From JAWXCM01 sp034408745 (lineage in GTDB: Bacteria; Acidobacteriota; Terriglobia; Bryobacterales; Bryobacteraceae), in assembly GCA_034408745.1 (NCBI GenBank), contig JAWXCM010000013.1:1-27355 (forward strand): DNA of 27,355 bases, in the 5' to 3' direction. How positions within the stretch are numbered: position 1 is the first letter of the stretch; the number at the start of each line of letters is the position of its first letter. The notes below the pieces were generated by a model. The model was given only the letters and a program-made list of their open reading frames with translations, did no database searches and had not been told where the DNA came from. The position numbers were made by a program, and so were the translations under genes. Of this stretch, positions 1-7,472 are shown piece after piece.

Positions 1-33
1 CCCGAAGCGAGGCGTAAAATTGTACTATAGGTA

Positions 34-381
34 ATGGCCCGTACTCCAAATTTCGAGCGAATTGTTGCCACGATCACCGCGTCTGATATTCAGAAGTTCC
101 TTCACTCGTCTGCTCCCGAAGATGACAAGCGGCGTGTGCGGGAGGCTGCGACTGACGAGATTCGCATGCGGTTCGTGGGTGGATACATGATCCGTACCAA
201 CCAGATCACGGCGGCTCGGCTGAACCCGCCGGCGGTGAAGGTGAAGGCTGCAAGTACCAAGGCTCCCCGGGTGACGAAGCCCAGGAAGGCTGCCGCTAAG
301 TCTGTAGCTGCTACTTCGACTGAGTCTGATGTTGCTTCACCTGAGATCAGCGTTGTTGCGGATGCGGTTGAGGCCAGTTAG
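34..381 (+). CDS. Small hypothetical protein with basic Ala/Lys-rich tail
   Basis: I do not recognise this 115-residue protein. Residues 1-65 look like a compact folded part with mixed charged helices (PEDDKRRVREAATDEIRMRF). Residues 66-115 are low complexity, rich in Ala, Lys, Thr and Pro (KAPRVTKPRKAAAKS), then an acidic Ser/Ala/Val tail. No signal peptide or membrane segment is visible. A basic Ala/Lys/Pro tail is common in nucleic-acid-associated proteins, but nothing else supports that role. A TACTAT box lies at 23-28 only a few bases before the ATG and there is no clear Shine-Dalgarno sequence, so the message could be leaderless. Only 33 bases of upstream sequence are visible. A strong hairpin follows the stop codon. 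Confidence 0.6.
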   Translation: MARTPNFERIVATITASDIQKFLHSSAPEDDKRRVREAATDEIRMRFVGGYMIRTNQITAARLNPPAVKVKAASTKAPRVTKPRKAAAKSVAATSTESDVASPEISVVADAVEAS

Positions 382-416
382 GCCAGGCTTCAAGCGATCC
401 TTATTTTGTATTCACT

Positions 417-448
417 GGGCCTGATGCAGCACATGCCGCGTCAGGCCC
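417..448 (+). terminator. Hairpin terminator after the first gene
   Basis: An 11-bp stem (GGGCCTGATGC with GCGTCAGGCCC, one G-T pair) closes a 10-nt loop 36 bases after the stop codon. The tract after it is only mildly T-rich, so this is a probable rather than textbook intrinsic terminator. Confidence 0.5.
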
Positions 449-586
449 GTTCTGCGTTTCCCAGGGCGTCCGGGCGAGGTACACCCGAGTAGCTGGGAAT
501 GAACCATAGAATCATCGTTACAGTCCGCGCCCGTTTCCCTTAGCTTGAAATTGGTTTAGGCTTTCAGAGAAGCAGGAGATAAGACC

Positions 587-811
587 ATGGAAGTGCCATT
601 CTCCCCCGACCAGCAGGACAGGCTTTCGCGCATGGCTGCCGCGCAAGGCCGCGCAGCCGAAGCGCTCGTGCGGGAAGCGGTAGAACGGCTCCTGGACTAT
701 GACGAGTGGTTTTCGCGCGAAGTCGATAAGGGTCTGGCCGCTGCGGACCGGGGCGAGTTTGTTGAACATGACGACGTTCGCAAAATGATCGGTTGCCGGT
801 ATCCGGCATAA
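587..811 (+). CDS. RHH/ParD-like antitoxin of a type II toxin-antitoxin pair
   Basis: This 74-residue protein begins with a ribbon-helix-helix-like segment (EVPFSPDQQDRLSRMAAAQG, then AEALVREAVERLL). Its C-terminal half, including HDDVRKMIGCRYPA, is the kind of toxin-binding tail seen in ParD/CopG-type antitoxins. In that family the N-domain binds the operon promoter and the tail neutralises a ParE/RelE-fold toxin. An AGGAGA ribosome binding site sits 7 bases before the ATG. The next gene starts immediately after the TAA, as expected for an antitoxin-toxin operon, but that toxin frame is broken. The antitoxin itself looks intact and may persist as an orphan that still represses its own promoter or counters a toxin made elsewhere. 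Confidence 0.75.
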   Translation: MEVPFSPDQQDRLSRMAAAQGRAAEALVREAVERLLDYDEWFSREVDKGLAAADRGEFVEHDDVRKMIGCRYPA

Positions 812-1169
812 ATGTCCATTCGTTGGACCAGGCCAGCGGCGGACGATCTGACGCGCATTTGCGACTTACACCGAAGAACGCTTTGGAGCGGCGCAAGCCC
901 GCCGTACTGCCATTGCGATCTATGACGCCGCCGACTCCCTCAAGGACATGCCCCACCAGGGACGGTCAAGCCGCAAACCGGGAACACGGGAAATCATAAT
1001 CACGGGTATCCCTTTTGTGGGAAAAGAAGCCGTCGAGATCCTCCGCCTTCTGCGCGGCGCGCAGCAATGGCCTTGCGAACATCGCCGGCTAATTCACTGT
1101 GAATTACATCTGGGTGGTGGCTCAACCGGAGCGGTAGGCCAAAAAGCTATCGCGGGACGATCCTGCTGA
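812..1169 (+). pseudogene. Frameshifted ParE/RelE-like toxin remnant
   Basis: The ATG at 812 follows the antitoxin stop directly and opens with MSIRWTRPAADDLTRICD, a typical ParE N-terminus. The expected continuation (YTEERFGAAQARRTAIAIYD, then a segment with RKPGTREIIITGIPFV) is in the +1 frame from 867. One extra T near 865-866 therefore breaks the gene, and the original frame stops at 923-925 after 37 residues. A second lesion is visible: the normal core strand after IPFV (usually VVYRV-like) is missing, so IPFV runs straight into GKEAVEILRLLRGAQQWP near 1017-1023. The open frame then runs to 1169 with no family similarity. Two independent lesions argue for real decay rather than a single sequencing error. 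A functional toxin is very unlikely. Confidence 0.75.
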
Positions 1170-1602
1170 GTTCGTGGATGTCGATCAGGTCTTTCGGCCG
1201 CGCTGACGCCTTCTTGTTACGGATGAGGGCGTCCCTGCCAATGAAATTCACCTCGATACCGTCGAGCGTGCTGGATACCCGAGATTGCCAGGCGTCCTCG
1301 AACGAAACACCTGAAATCGATGTCATCAGATCGATCCGGTTAGGCTCCACGCCGAACTGTATCTCGCGGTGCTCTGAGCTGAGATCGTTTGTACCGATGC
1401 CGAGCCTACCGAAGCCGAACTGCTGCAGCGCGGCGACGATACGCCCGGCGTTTTCCGGGCTGGGCCTGACGAAGAAATCGATATCCGCGGAATATCTGGG
1501 AAACCCATGCCAGGAGACCGCAAGCGCACCCACGACGAGGAACTCAACGTTGTTCGAGTTTAAGCACTCGACAAACTGGCGCGAGTCTTTCGTCAGCGGC
1601 AT
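1147..1602 (-). CDS. MNT/AbiEii-like nucleotidyltransferase family protein
   Basis: The 151-residue product (start MPLTKDSRQFVECL) contains the nucleotidyltransferase core: VGALAVSWHGFPRYSADIDF with the paired aspartates D40 and D42, and a later acidic strand (NRIDLMTSISG). It resembles DUF6036/AbiEii-type and MNT-type proteins. Some members act as antitoxins or toxins by transferring nucleotides to RNA or protein targets; others are uncharacterised. The usual GS before the helix is GA here. I chose the ATG at 1602 because a GAGGGG ribosome binding site lies 9 bases upstream; an earlier ATG at 1674 lies deep inside the upstream gene. The start overlaps the 3' end of that gene by 59 bases, which implies translational coupling. 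The exact substrate is unknown. Confidence 0.7.
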   Translation of the reverse strand: MPLTKDSRQFVECLNSNNVEFLVVGALAVSWHGFPRYSADIDFFVRPSPENAGRIVAALQQFGFGRLGIGTNDLSSEHREIQFGVEPNRIDLMTSISGVSFEDAWQSRVSSTLDGIEVNFIGRDALIRNKKASARPKDLIDIHELSRIVPR

Positions 1603-1732
1603 TGCGGAAACCCCTCTGCTGGATTGCGAGGAATACTTCGACTCGCTGCTCGGGAGACATGTCCTGGCGGGCATGGTCGTCGGCGGCGTCGGCTTCTTCG
1701 AAGCTCCGGAAGATGCGAACGATTTTCTCCAC
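1544..1732 (-). CDS. Small conserved partner of the nucleotidyltransferase
   Basis: This short protein (VEKIVRIFRSFEEADAADD, then MSPEQRVEVFLAIQQR and ERLAPVCRVLKLEQR) has the pattern of small proteins commonly encoded just before DUF6036/AbiEii-like nucleotidyltransferases: a basic strand, SFEEAD, an MxPEQRxE helix and a final RVxKLE strand. I place the start at a GTG at 1732-1730 because similarity begins there; an AGGAG precedes it closely. The only in-frame ATG is at 1792 and would add 20 unconserved residues. It overlaps the nucleotidyltransferase gene by 59 bases in another frame. A toxin-antitoxin-like partnership is inferred from the arrangement and is not shown by the sequence. Confidence 0.65.
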   Translation of the reverse strand: MEKIVRIFRSFEEADAADDHARQDMSPEQRVEVFLAIQQRGFRNAADERLAPVCRVLKLEQR

Positions 1733-1781
1733 TGCTCCTATTTTATCTTTTATCGCGATCACAGGGGAGTTCGGCCACGGA

Positions 1782-1809
1782 TTGGTCCACATGATTCGGG
1801 TGATATGAT
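1782..1809 (+). promoter_or_regulatory. Candidate sigma-70 promoter of the sulfatase gene
   Basis: TTGGTC and TATGAT are separated by 16 bases. The expected transcript start near 1816 would leave only about 6 bases before the sulfatase ATG, where no Shine-Dalgarno sequence is seen. The -10 box is good and the -35 box is weak. Confidence 0.3.
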
Positions 1810-1821
1810 CGGCGGCTAAAG

Positions 1822-3264
1822 ATGACCCGCCGCACTTTTCTCTACGCTGCTCTTGCCAAACCCGTCCGGCGACCCAACATCGTGTTCATTTTCGCCGATC
1901 AGTGGCGAGCCCAGGCTTTCGGCTATCGGGGCGATCCGAACGCGCGCACGCCGGTGATCGATGCACTTGCGAAAGAGTCGTTCGATTTCGTCAACGCCGT
2001 GTCTGGGTTCCCTGTCTGCAGTCCATTCCGGGCGTCGCTGATGACAGGGCAGTATGCGATCAAAAACGGCGTAGTGATCAACGATGTGGAACTGCGCCCG
2101 AATGGCCCGACCCTTGGCGAGAGCTTCAAAAAGGGCGGCTACGAGACCGCTTACATCGGCAAGTGGCACATTTATGGCAGCCCGGAGGGCAAGGCGGAAC
2201 GCCGCCTCACGTACATTCCCGAGGCCTCGCGCTTTGGCTTCGAGTACTGGAAGACGTGCGAATGCACGCACGCCTACAACCGTTCCCTCTACTACGACGG
2301 CAATGACACCACGGAGCGCTACTGGGAAGGCTATGACGCCATCGCGCAGACGAAGGACGCGTGCGAGTTTGTCCGCAAACGCGCGAACACCACCAATCCG
2401 TATCTGTTGATGGTCTCACTGGGGCCGCCGCACGATCCGTACGGCACGGCGCCCGAGAAATACCAGGCGCTGTACAGGGATCGCGCGCTGAAACTGCGTC
2501 CCAACGTCCCGGCGGACCACGTGGCCGAGGCCCAGAAGAACCTGAAGGGCTACTACTCCCACATGGCGGCCATCGACGACTGCGTGGGGCAGTTGCGCGA
2601 CGCGGTGCGTGCAGCAGGCCAGGAGGACGACACGGTCTTCATCTTCACCAGCGACCACGGCGACATGCTGGAAAGCCAGGGCCTGCACCATAAGCAGCAG
2701 CCGTGGGACGAGTCGCTGCGGGTGCCGTTCCTCATCCGCTATCCGAGACTGCTGGGGCGAAAGCGGCGAGAATCCATCACGCCAATCGATGCGCCGGACA
2801 TTATGCCGACGCTGCTGGGTCTGGCCGGACTGCCGGTGCCGGAATCGGCGCAGGGGACCAACTACGCGCCTTTGGTGGCGGGCAAGGTGAAAGATGCGGC
2901 CGAGCCCTCGGCACTGCTGAATCTGCCCGCGTCGTTCTCCGTCGTACGCCGTCAGGGTTTCGCCGAGTATCGCGGTGTACGGACTCCGCGCTACACCTAC
3001 GTGCGCTCGATTCACGGTCCGTGGCTGCTCTATGACAACCAGACCGATCCGTACCAGATGAAGAATCTGGTGGCGCTGAATCCCGAGCTGCGAAGCCGTA
3101 TGGACCGCAAGCTCGACGCGATGCTGAAGAAAGCCGGGGACGAGTTCCTGCCCGGCGTCAGTTATGTAGAGCGGGCAAAGGCCACGCATTACCGGGAGTT
3201 CAACGCACAGGTCGGGCACGTAAAGAGCCCATGGGGTGACTGGGAATCGACCTTGAAGAAGTAA
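1822..3264 (+). CDS. Cys-type arylsulfatase-family sulfatase, exported
   Basis: This 480-residue protein belongs to the formylglycine-dependent sulfatases, which hydrolyse sulfate esters (for example on polysaccharides or glycans). Residues 66-70 (CSPFR, followed by ASLMTG) are the CxPxR signature; C66 is the residue converted to formylglycine. Metal-site elements include D26 in the N-terminal strand (VFIFADQWR) and the later TSDHGDMLESQG segment. GKWH and the WDESLRVPFLIRYP region are also typical. The N-terminus MTRRTFLYAALA is a short twin-arginine-like export signal, so the enzyme probably acts outside the cytoplasm. The length is normal for the family. No sulfatase-maturating enzyme is encoded in the window. 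It is the first gene of a co-directional run with the DUF1592 and DUF1552 genes. The true substrate cannot be told from the sequence. Confidence 0.9.
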   Translation: MTRRTFLYAALAKPVRRPNIVFIFADQWRAQAFGYRGDPNARTPVIDALAKESFDFVNAVSGFPVCSPFRASLMTGQYAIKNGVVINDVELRPNGPTLGESFKKGGYETAYIGKWHIYGSPEGKAERRLTYIPEASRFGFEYWKTCECTHAYNRSLYYDGNDTTERYWEGYDAIAQTKDACEFVRKRANTTNPYLLMVSLGPPHDPYGTAPEKYQALYRDRALKLRPNVPADHVAEAQKNLKGYYSHMAAIDDCVGQLRDAVRAAGQEDDTVFIFTSDHGDMLESQGLHHKQQPWDESLRVPFLIRYPRLLGRKRRESITPIDAPDIMPTLLGLAGLPVPESAQGTNYAPLVAGKVKDAAEPSALLNLPASFSVVRRQGFAEYRGVRTPRYTYVRSIHGPWLLYDNQTDPYQMKNLVALNPELRSRMDRKLDAMLKKAGDEFLPGVSYVERAKATHYREFNAQVGHVKSPWGDWESTLKK

Positions 3265-3319
3265 TATAGAGCAAATACGTCCGCGGTACGTAGTCTAAGA
3301 TAAGGATCCGCACCCTGCC

Positions 3320-5866
3320 ATGTCCGCTCCTGTGATTCGAATCGCTTTGTTTCTCCTGACCGCCGCAGCCGCGTTGGCGCAGGCGCCGGTGCCCGTCGGT
3401 ACCTTCATTGCGGGGAACTGCGCGGGATGCCACAACGCGAAAGTGAAGCAGGGGAATCTCGATCTCACCAGCCTCAGGTTCAGCACCACCAACGCTGAGA
3501 ACTTTGCCCGGTGGGTGAAGATCCATGACCGGGTTCGGGACGGCGAGATGCCGCCTCCAAAGACGGTCTCCGTGGGGAAGGCGCTCCGGGAAGGCTTTCT
3601 GGCTTCGCTCTCGACGGCGCTGGTCGCGGCAGACAAGGCTCGCTATGCCACGCAGGGTCGATCCACTTTGCGGCGCATGAACCGGTATGAATACGAGAAT
3701 ACGCTGCGCGATTTGCTGGGAGCGCCGTGGCTGCAGGTGAAGGAAATGCTGCCGGAAGACGGCGAGGCGCATCGCTTCAACAAGGTCGGTGATGCGCTGG
3801 ATGTGTCCCACGTGCAGATGAGTCAGTATCTGGCAGCCGCCGATTATGCGCTGCGCGAGGTATTGCCGAGGAGCGCGCAGCGGCCCACGGCGGCGACGAA
3901 TCGCTACTATGCGCGGGACCAGGGTAGCTTCGTGAACAAGATCGCGCCCCCGTTCAATGAGCGCAATGCGTTTGCGGTAGTGGGGCAGGCTGCCGATATC
4001 GAGGCACTTAAGAAGACAGGAAGAAAGACGGTCGGCGCCGCGAATCCGGAAGTGCGGGAGCAGGAGGGCGTCGGGCTGGTTTGCAGCGCCTATGAACCCG
4101 TGGAACCGAGGTTCAACCAGTTCACGGCACCGATGGCGGGTCGTTATAAGGTCCGGCTGAAAGCGCACACGATGTGGATGGGTGCGCTGAAGGGCCCGAA
4201 ATGGTGGAAGCCCGATCCGGAGAATATCTCAAAAGGGCACAGGGATGAACCCGTAACGTTGTATTCCGAGACTCCCCCGCGCCAAACGCGTCGGCTGGGG
4301 AGCTTCGACGTGCATCCCGAGCCGTCGGTCGCCGAACTCGAGGTGGAACTGCTGAAGGGCGAGTCCATTCGACCCGATGCCACGCGTTTCTTCCGCTCCA
4401 GACCGCCGGGGGACTGGCGGAACCCACACGCGACGCCGGAGGGTCAGCCCGGCATCGTCTACCAGTGGCTGGAGGTGGAGGGTCCGCTTGTGGACGAGTG
4501 GCCGACGAAGGGACAGCGGCTCCTGTTCGCCGACCTGCCTTACAAGGTGAACCCGGCCGGCGTCACGGAATTTCAGGCCACGGACCCGGCAGTGGACAGC
4601 CGCCGCCTGTTGACCGCGTTTATGGCAAGAGCGTACCGGCATCCCGTGCCGCCAGGCGATGTGGCACGCTTCACAGGGCTCGCGAAAAAGGCCATGGCGG
4701 AAGGATTTTCGTTTACTGAGGCGATGCTGTCGGCATACTCGGGGATCTTGTGTTCGCCAGGATTTGTGACTTTGCCGGAGACGCCTGGTCGGCTCGACAG
4801 CTATGCCATTGCGTCCAGGCTTTCCTATTTTCTGTGGAACACCGAACCGGATCCGCGGCTTCGTAAACTGGCCGTCAGTGGTCAGCTGCGGAGTCCGGAG
4901 GTTTTGCGAGCACAGGCCCGGAGGCTGCTCGACGACCCGAAGTCGCAGCAGTTTGTCAGCGCGTTCCTCGACTACTGGCTGGATTTGCGCAAGCTCAACA
5001 TCAACTCCCCGGATGGCACGCTGTACGGCGACTACTACCTGGACGATTTTCTTGTGGAATCGGCCGGGGACGAGACCCGGGCGTTCTTCACGGAACTGGT
5101 CCGGAAGAACCTGCCCGCGCGCCACGTGGTTGCTTCCGACTTCGCGATGATCAATGAGCGACTGGCCGCGCAGTACGGGATTGAGGGCGTGGACGGAGCC
5201 GCGATCCGGCGTGTTCCTTTGCAGGCGGAATCCGTCCGGGGCGGGCTGCTTGGCCAGGCCAGCGTCCTGAAGGTAACGGCGAACGGGACCACGACGTCGC
5301 CTGTATTGCGCGGCGTCTGGATTAACGAGCGCATTCTTGGACGGCCGGTGCCGCCTCCACCGCCCGGAGTACCCGCTGTGGAGCCCGATACCCGGGGTAC
5401 AACCACGATTCGGGAACAGCTGGCGAAGCACCGCGACCAGGTGGTCTGCAACTCCTGCCATTCGCGGATCGACCCGCCGGGATTTGCGCTGGAAAGCTTC
5501 GATGTGGCCGGCGGTTTCCGGGACAAGTACCGAGTGCAGGGAGATGGCCCCAAAGCGCCCGGAATCGGCAAGGGCGGGCACTTTTTCGAGTTCGGCTACG
5601 GTCCGTCCGTCGACGCCTCCGGCACGCTGCCGGACGGCCGGAAGTTCTCGGGCTTGCAGGATTTCAGGAAGCTGCTGCTCGCCGATGAGCGGCAAATCGC
5701 GCGCAACCTGGCGTCGCAGCTGGTGACGTATGCGACGGGCGCTCCGGTTCGCTTCGGAGACCGCCCGCAGGTGGAAGCGATTTTGGACCGCACACGAAAC
5801 AATCAATTCGGTGTAGGCTCAATAATCGAAGCAATTGTTGAAAGTGATTTGTTTCTGATGAAGTAG
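3320..5866 (+). CDS. DUF1592/DUF1588-type cytochrome c domain protein
   Basis: An 848-residue exported protein of the Planctomycetes/Acidobacteria type. A signal peptide covers residues 1-20 (ends AALAQA). A PSCyt1-like haem c site follows (C34-A-G-C37-H38). Then come DUF1587 (about 117-180, RRMNRYEYENTLRDLLG), a beta-sandwich, possibly carbohydrate-binding region (about 250-390), DUF1595 (about 427-490, LLTAFMARAYRHPV), DUF1592 (about 500-625), DUF1588 (about 640-740) with a second CxxCH at about residue 710 (CNSCH), and DUF1585 at the C-terminus. Both haem sites are intact. The biochemical function of this family is not established; a role in extracellular redox chemistry or polymer breakdown is an inference. 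It lies 55 bases after the sulfatase and about 47 bases before the DUF1552 gene, a pairing that is common in these phyla. Confidence 0.9.
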   Translation: MSAPVIRIALFLLTAAAALAQAPVPVGTFIAGNCAGCHNAKVKQGNLDLTSLRFSTTNAENFARWVKIHDRVRDGEMPPPKTVSVGKALREGFLASLSTALVAADKARYATQGRSTLRRMNRYEYENTLRDLLGAPWLQVKEMLPEDGEAHRFNKVGDALDVSHVQMSQYLAAADYALREVLPRSAQRPTAATNRYYARDQGSFVNKIAPPFNERNAFAVVGQAADIEALKKTGRKTVGAANPEVREQEGVGLVCSAYEPVEPRFNQFTAPMAGRYKVRLKAHTMWMGALKGPKWWKPDPENISKGHRDEPVTLYSETPPRQTRRLGSFDVHPEPSVAELEVELLKGESIRPDATRFFRSRPPGDWRNPHATPEGQPGIVYQWLEVEGPLVDEWPTKGQRLLFADLPYKVNPAGVTEFQATDPAVDSRRLLTAFMARAYRHPVPPGDVARFTGLAKKAMAEGFSFTEAMLSAYSGILCSPGFVTLPETPGRLDSYAIASRLSYFLWNTEPDPRLRKLAVSGQLRSPEVLRAQARRLLDDPKSQQFVSAFLDYWLDLRKLNINSPDGTLYGDYYLDDFLVESAGDETRAFFTELVRKNLPARHVVASDFAMINERLAAQYGIEGVDGAAIRRVPLQAESVRGGLLGQASVLKVTANGTTTSPVLRGVWINERILGRPVPPPPPGVPAVEPDTRGTTTIREQLAKHRDQVVCNSCHSRIDPPGFALESFDVAGGFRDKYRVQGDGPKAPGIGKGGHFFEFGYGPSVDASGTLPDGRKFSGLQDFRKLLLADERQIARNLASQLVTYATGAPVRFGDRPQVEAILDRTRNNQFGVGSIIEAIVESDLFLMK

Positions 5867-5913
5867 TCCGGGTAGAATTGCAGAGATCACCCCGCCGAGG
5901 AGTTGAGAAAACG

Positions 5914-7224
5914 ATGCCGACCGTGAACACGAAACGCGCTTTGCCCCGCCGCCATTTCCTTCGCGGAGCCGGGGTGGCGCTGGCTCTGCCCCTGCTGGAC
6001 GCGATGACGCCTGCGCTGGCGCGTGCGGAATCGAAGCCTGTGCCGCGGCGTTTTTTTGGCATCTGCAATAACCTCGGACTGCTGCCGGAGCAATTCTTTC
6101 CCAACCCGGAATCGGTGGGCGCTGGCTACCAGATGTCGCCCTACCTCCAGCATCTTGCTGAACACCGCAACGATTTCACCGTACTGAATGGCGTGTGGCA
6201 TCCGGACGTGGACGGTGGGCATCCGGCGGACAACTGCTTTCTCACGGCGGCTCCGCACCCCAGCAGCGGCGGCTTCCGAAATACCATCTCGCTGGACCAG
6301 TTCGCGGCAGAGCGGCTGGGCAATCAGACTCGTTTTCCGTCACTGACGCTGGGCGTGAACTCACAGCAGAGCTCGCGCAGTCTTTCGTGGACCCGCGGCG
6401 GCGTGCTGATCCCTTCGGAACAGAAGGCCTCGAAAATCTACGAGCGGCTCTTCATAGCGGGAACCCCGGAGCAACGCGACGCTCAGATGCGCAAGCTGAA
6501 ACTTGGTCAGAGCATCATGGATACCGTTGCCGACCAGACCAGGAGCCTCGAAAGCAATATCGGACCCCGCGACCGCGCGCGGCTGGATCAGTATCTGACG
6601 GGCGTTCGGGATCTGGAGCACCGGCTGCTGAGCGCATCGGAATGGGAGTTGAAGCCAAGGCCCGCAGTGAAGGAAGCCGCACCTGTCGATCCCGCCGATC
6701 CGAAGGCCTATATGGACAAGGTCCGGCTGATGTACGACATGGCGCGGATGGCATTTGAAACGGATTCGACGCGCTTTGTCGCACTGATGCTGGACAGTGT
6801 GAATTCCCCTGCGATCACGGTGGATGGCGAGGGGACCTCCGACGGCTATCACAACCTGTCACATCACGGGAAGAATCCGACCAAGCTGCGCGACCTGGAG
6901 CGGATCGACCGTGCCCACATGAAGCAACTGGCGCAGCTCTTCTCCGACCTGAAAACACGGCAGGAGGACGGCGAGTCTCTGCTGGACCGCACCATGATCC
7001 TGTACGGCAGCAACATGGGCAATGCGAACACGCACGTCACGACGAACCTTCCGGTTCTGTTTGCGGGCGGCGGATTCCGGCACGGGCAGCATCTGCTGTT
7101 CGACCGCGAGCGCAACTACCCTCTGCCGAACCTGTTTGTTTCGGTGCTGCACCGCCTGGGGATCGAAGAAGACAAATTCGCGACCTCGACCGGAAGCATG
7201 CGAGGCCTGGAACTGCGCGGGTAA
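5914..7224 (+). CDS. DUF1552 family protein, Tat-exported
   Basis: This 436-residue protein belongs to DUF1552, a family regularly encoded right after DUF1592/DUF1588 cytochrome proteins. The N-terminus carries a twin-arginine export signal (PRRHFLRGAGVALALPLL), so it should fold in the cytoplasm and be exported. The rest (LNGVWHPDVDGGHPADN, SDGYHNLSHHGKN, LYGSNMGNANTH and VLFAGGGFRHGQH) resembles the alkaline-phosphatase-like/DUF1501 superfamily fold with several histidine- and aspartate-rich stretches that could bind metal. I chose the ATG at 5914 because it starts the Tat signal and has a GAGGAG upstream, though the spacing of about 12 bases is long. A TTG further upstream (5878) would only add unconserved residues. 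Function is unknown; it probably works with the preceding haem protein. Confidence 0.88.
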   Translation: MPTVNTKRALPRRHFLRGAGVALALPLLDAMTPALARAESKPVPRRFFGICNNLGLLPEQFFPNPESVGAGYQMSPYLQHLAEHRNDFTVLNGVWHPDVDGGHPADNCFLTAAPHPSSGGFRNTISLDQFAAERLGNQTRFPSLTLGVNSQQSSRSLSWTRGGVLIPSEQKASKIYERLFIAGTPEQRDAQMRKLKLGQSIMDTVADQTRSLESNIGPRDRARLDQYLTGVRDLEHRLLSASEWELKPRPAVKEAAPVDPADPKAYMDKVRLMYDMARMAFETDSTRFVALMLDSVNSPAITVDGEGTSDGYHNLSHHGKNPTKLRDLERIDRAHMKQLAQLFSDLKTRQEDGESLLDRTMILYGSNMGNANTHVTTNLPVLFAGGGFRHGQHLLFDRERNYPLPNLFVSVLHRLGIEEDKFATSTGSMRGLELRG

Positions 7225-7227
7225 CCC

Positions 7228-7350
7228 CTGAACCCCGCCACCGTGCAAGGCGTGGTGAATGCGTTCGACATGCTGGCCCGACAGTCATTTCCATCGTTGA
7301 GATGGTGGACCACGCGCGAGGACCTGCCCAACGCTATTGCGCTGAACTCG
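7228..7350 (+). pseudogene. MFS transporter fragment (EntS/MFS_3-like)
   Basis: After the DUF1552 stop, frame 7228 reads LNPATVQGVVNAFDMLARQSF, the conserved cytoplasmic-loop and helix region of EntS/MFS_3-type exporters. The family pattern then continues in two other frames: IVEMVD at 7293-7310 and REDLPNAIALNS from 7315. At least two frameshifts in about 120 bases, and no other part of the transporter, show it is a dead internal fragment of a gene that is normally about 400 codons long. Confidence 0.7.
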
Positions 7351-7364
7351 CCGATCCGGCTACG

Positions 7365-7472
7365 GGCAGAACCAATGGGCGACCGGTGGGTGTAGCGGTG
7401 GACAAAGCCGGGGCACTGCTCGGCGCCGATGACACTGGCGACATAGTTTGGCGCGTCAGCGCCGCGAATTAG
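7365..7472 (+). pseudogene. C-terminal scrap of a PQQ-type sugar (sorbosone) dehydrogenase
   Basis: The frame ending in TAG at 7470-7472 reads GRPVGVAVDKAGALLGADD followed by TGDIVWRVSAAN. This matches the last blade of soluble PQQ-dependent sorbosone/glucose dehydrogenases (typically RPVGVAVxxDGALLVADDxGNxxWRV). Only about 36 codons remain, with no start or upstream domain. The stop overlaps the stop codon of the convergent elongation factor P gene by three bases, so this end probably marks the original neighbour of that gene. Confidence 0.7.

Noticed and set aside
1603..1674. Upstream ATG for the nucleotidyltransferase
   Set aside because: It lacks a ribosome binding site, lies deep inside the small partner gene and adds residues outside the domain.
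5878..5913. TTG start for the DUF1552 gene
   Set aside because: It would put unrelated residues before a complete twin-arginine signal that starts at the ATG at 5914.
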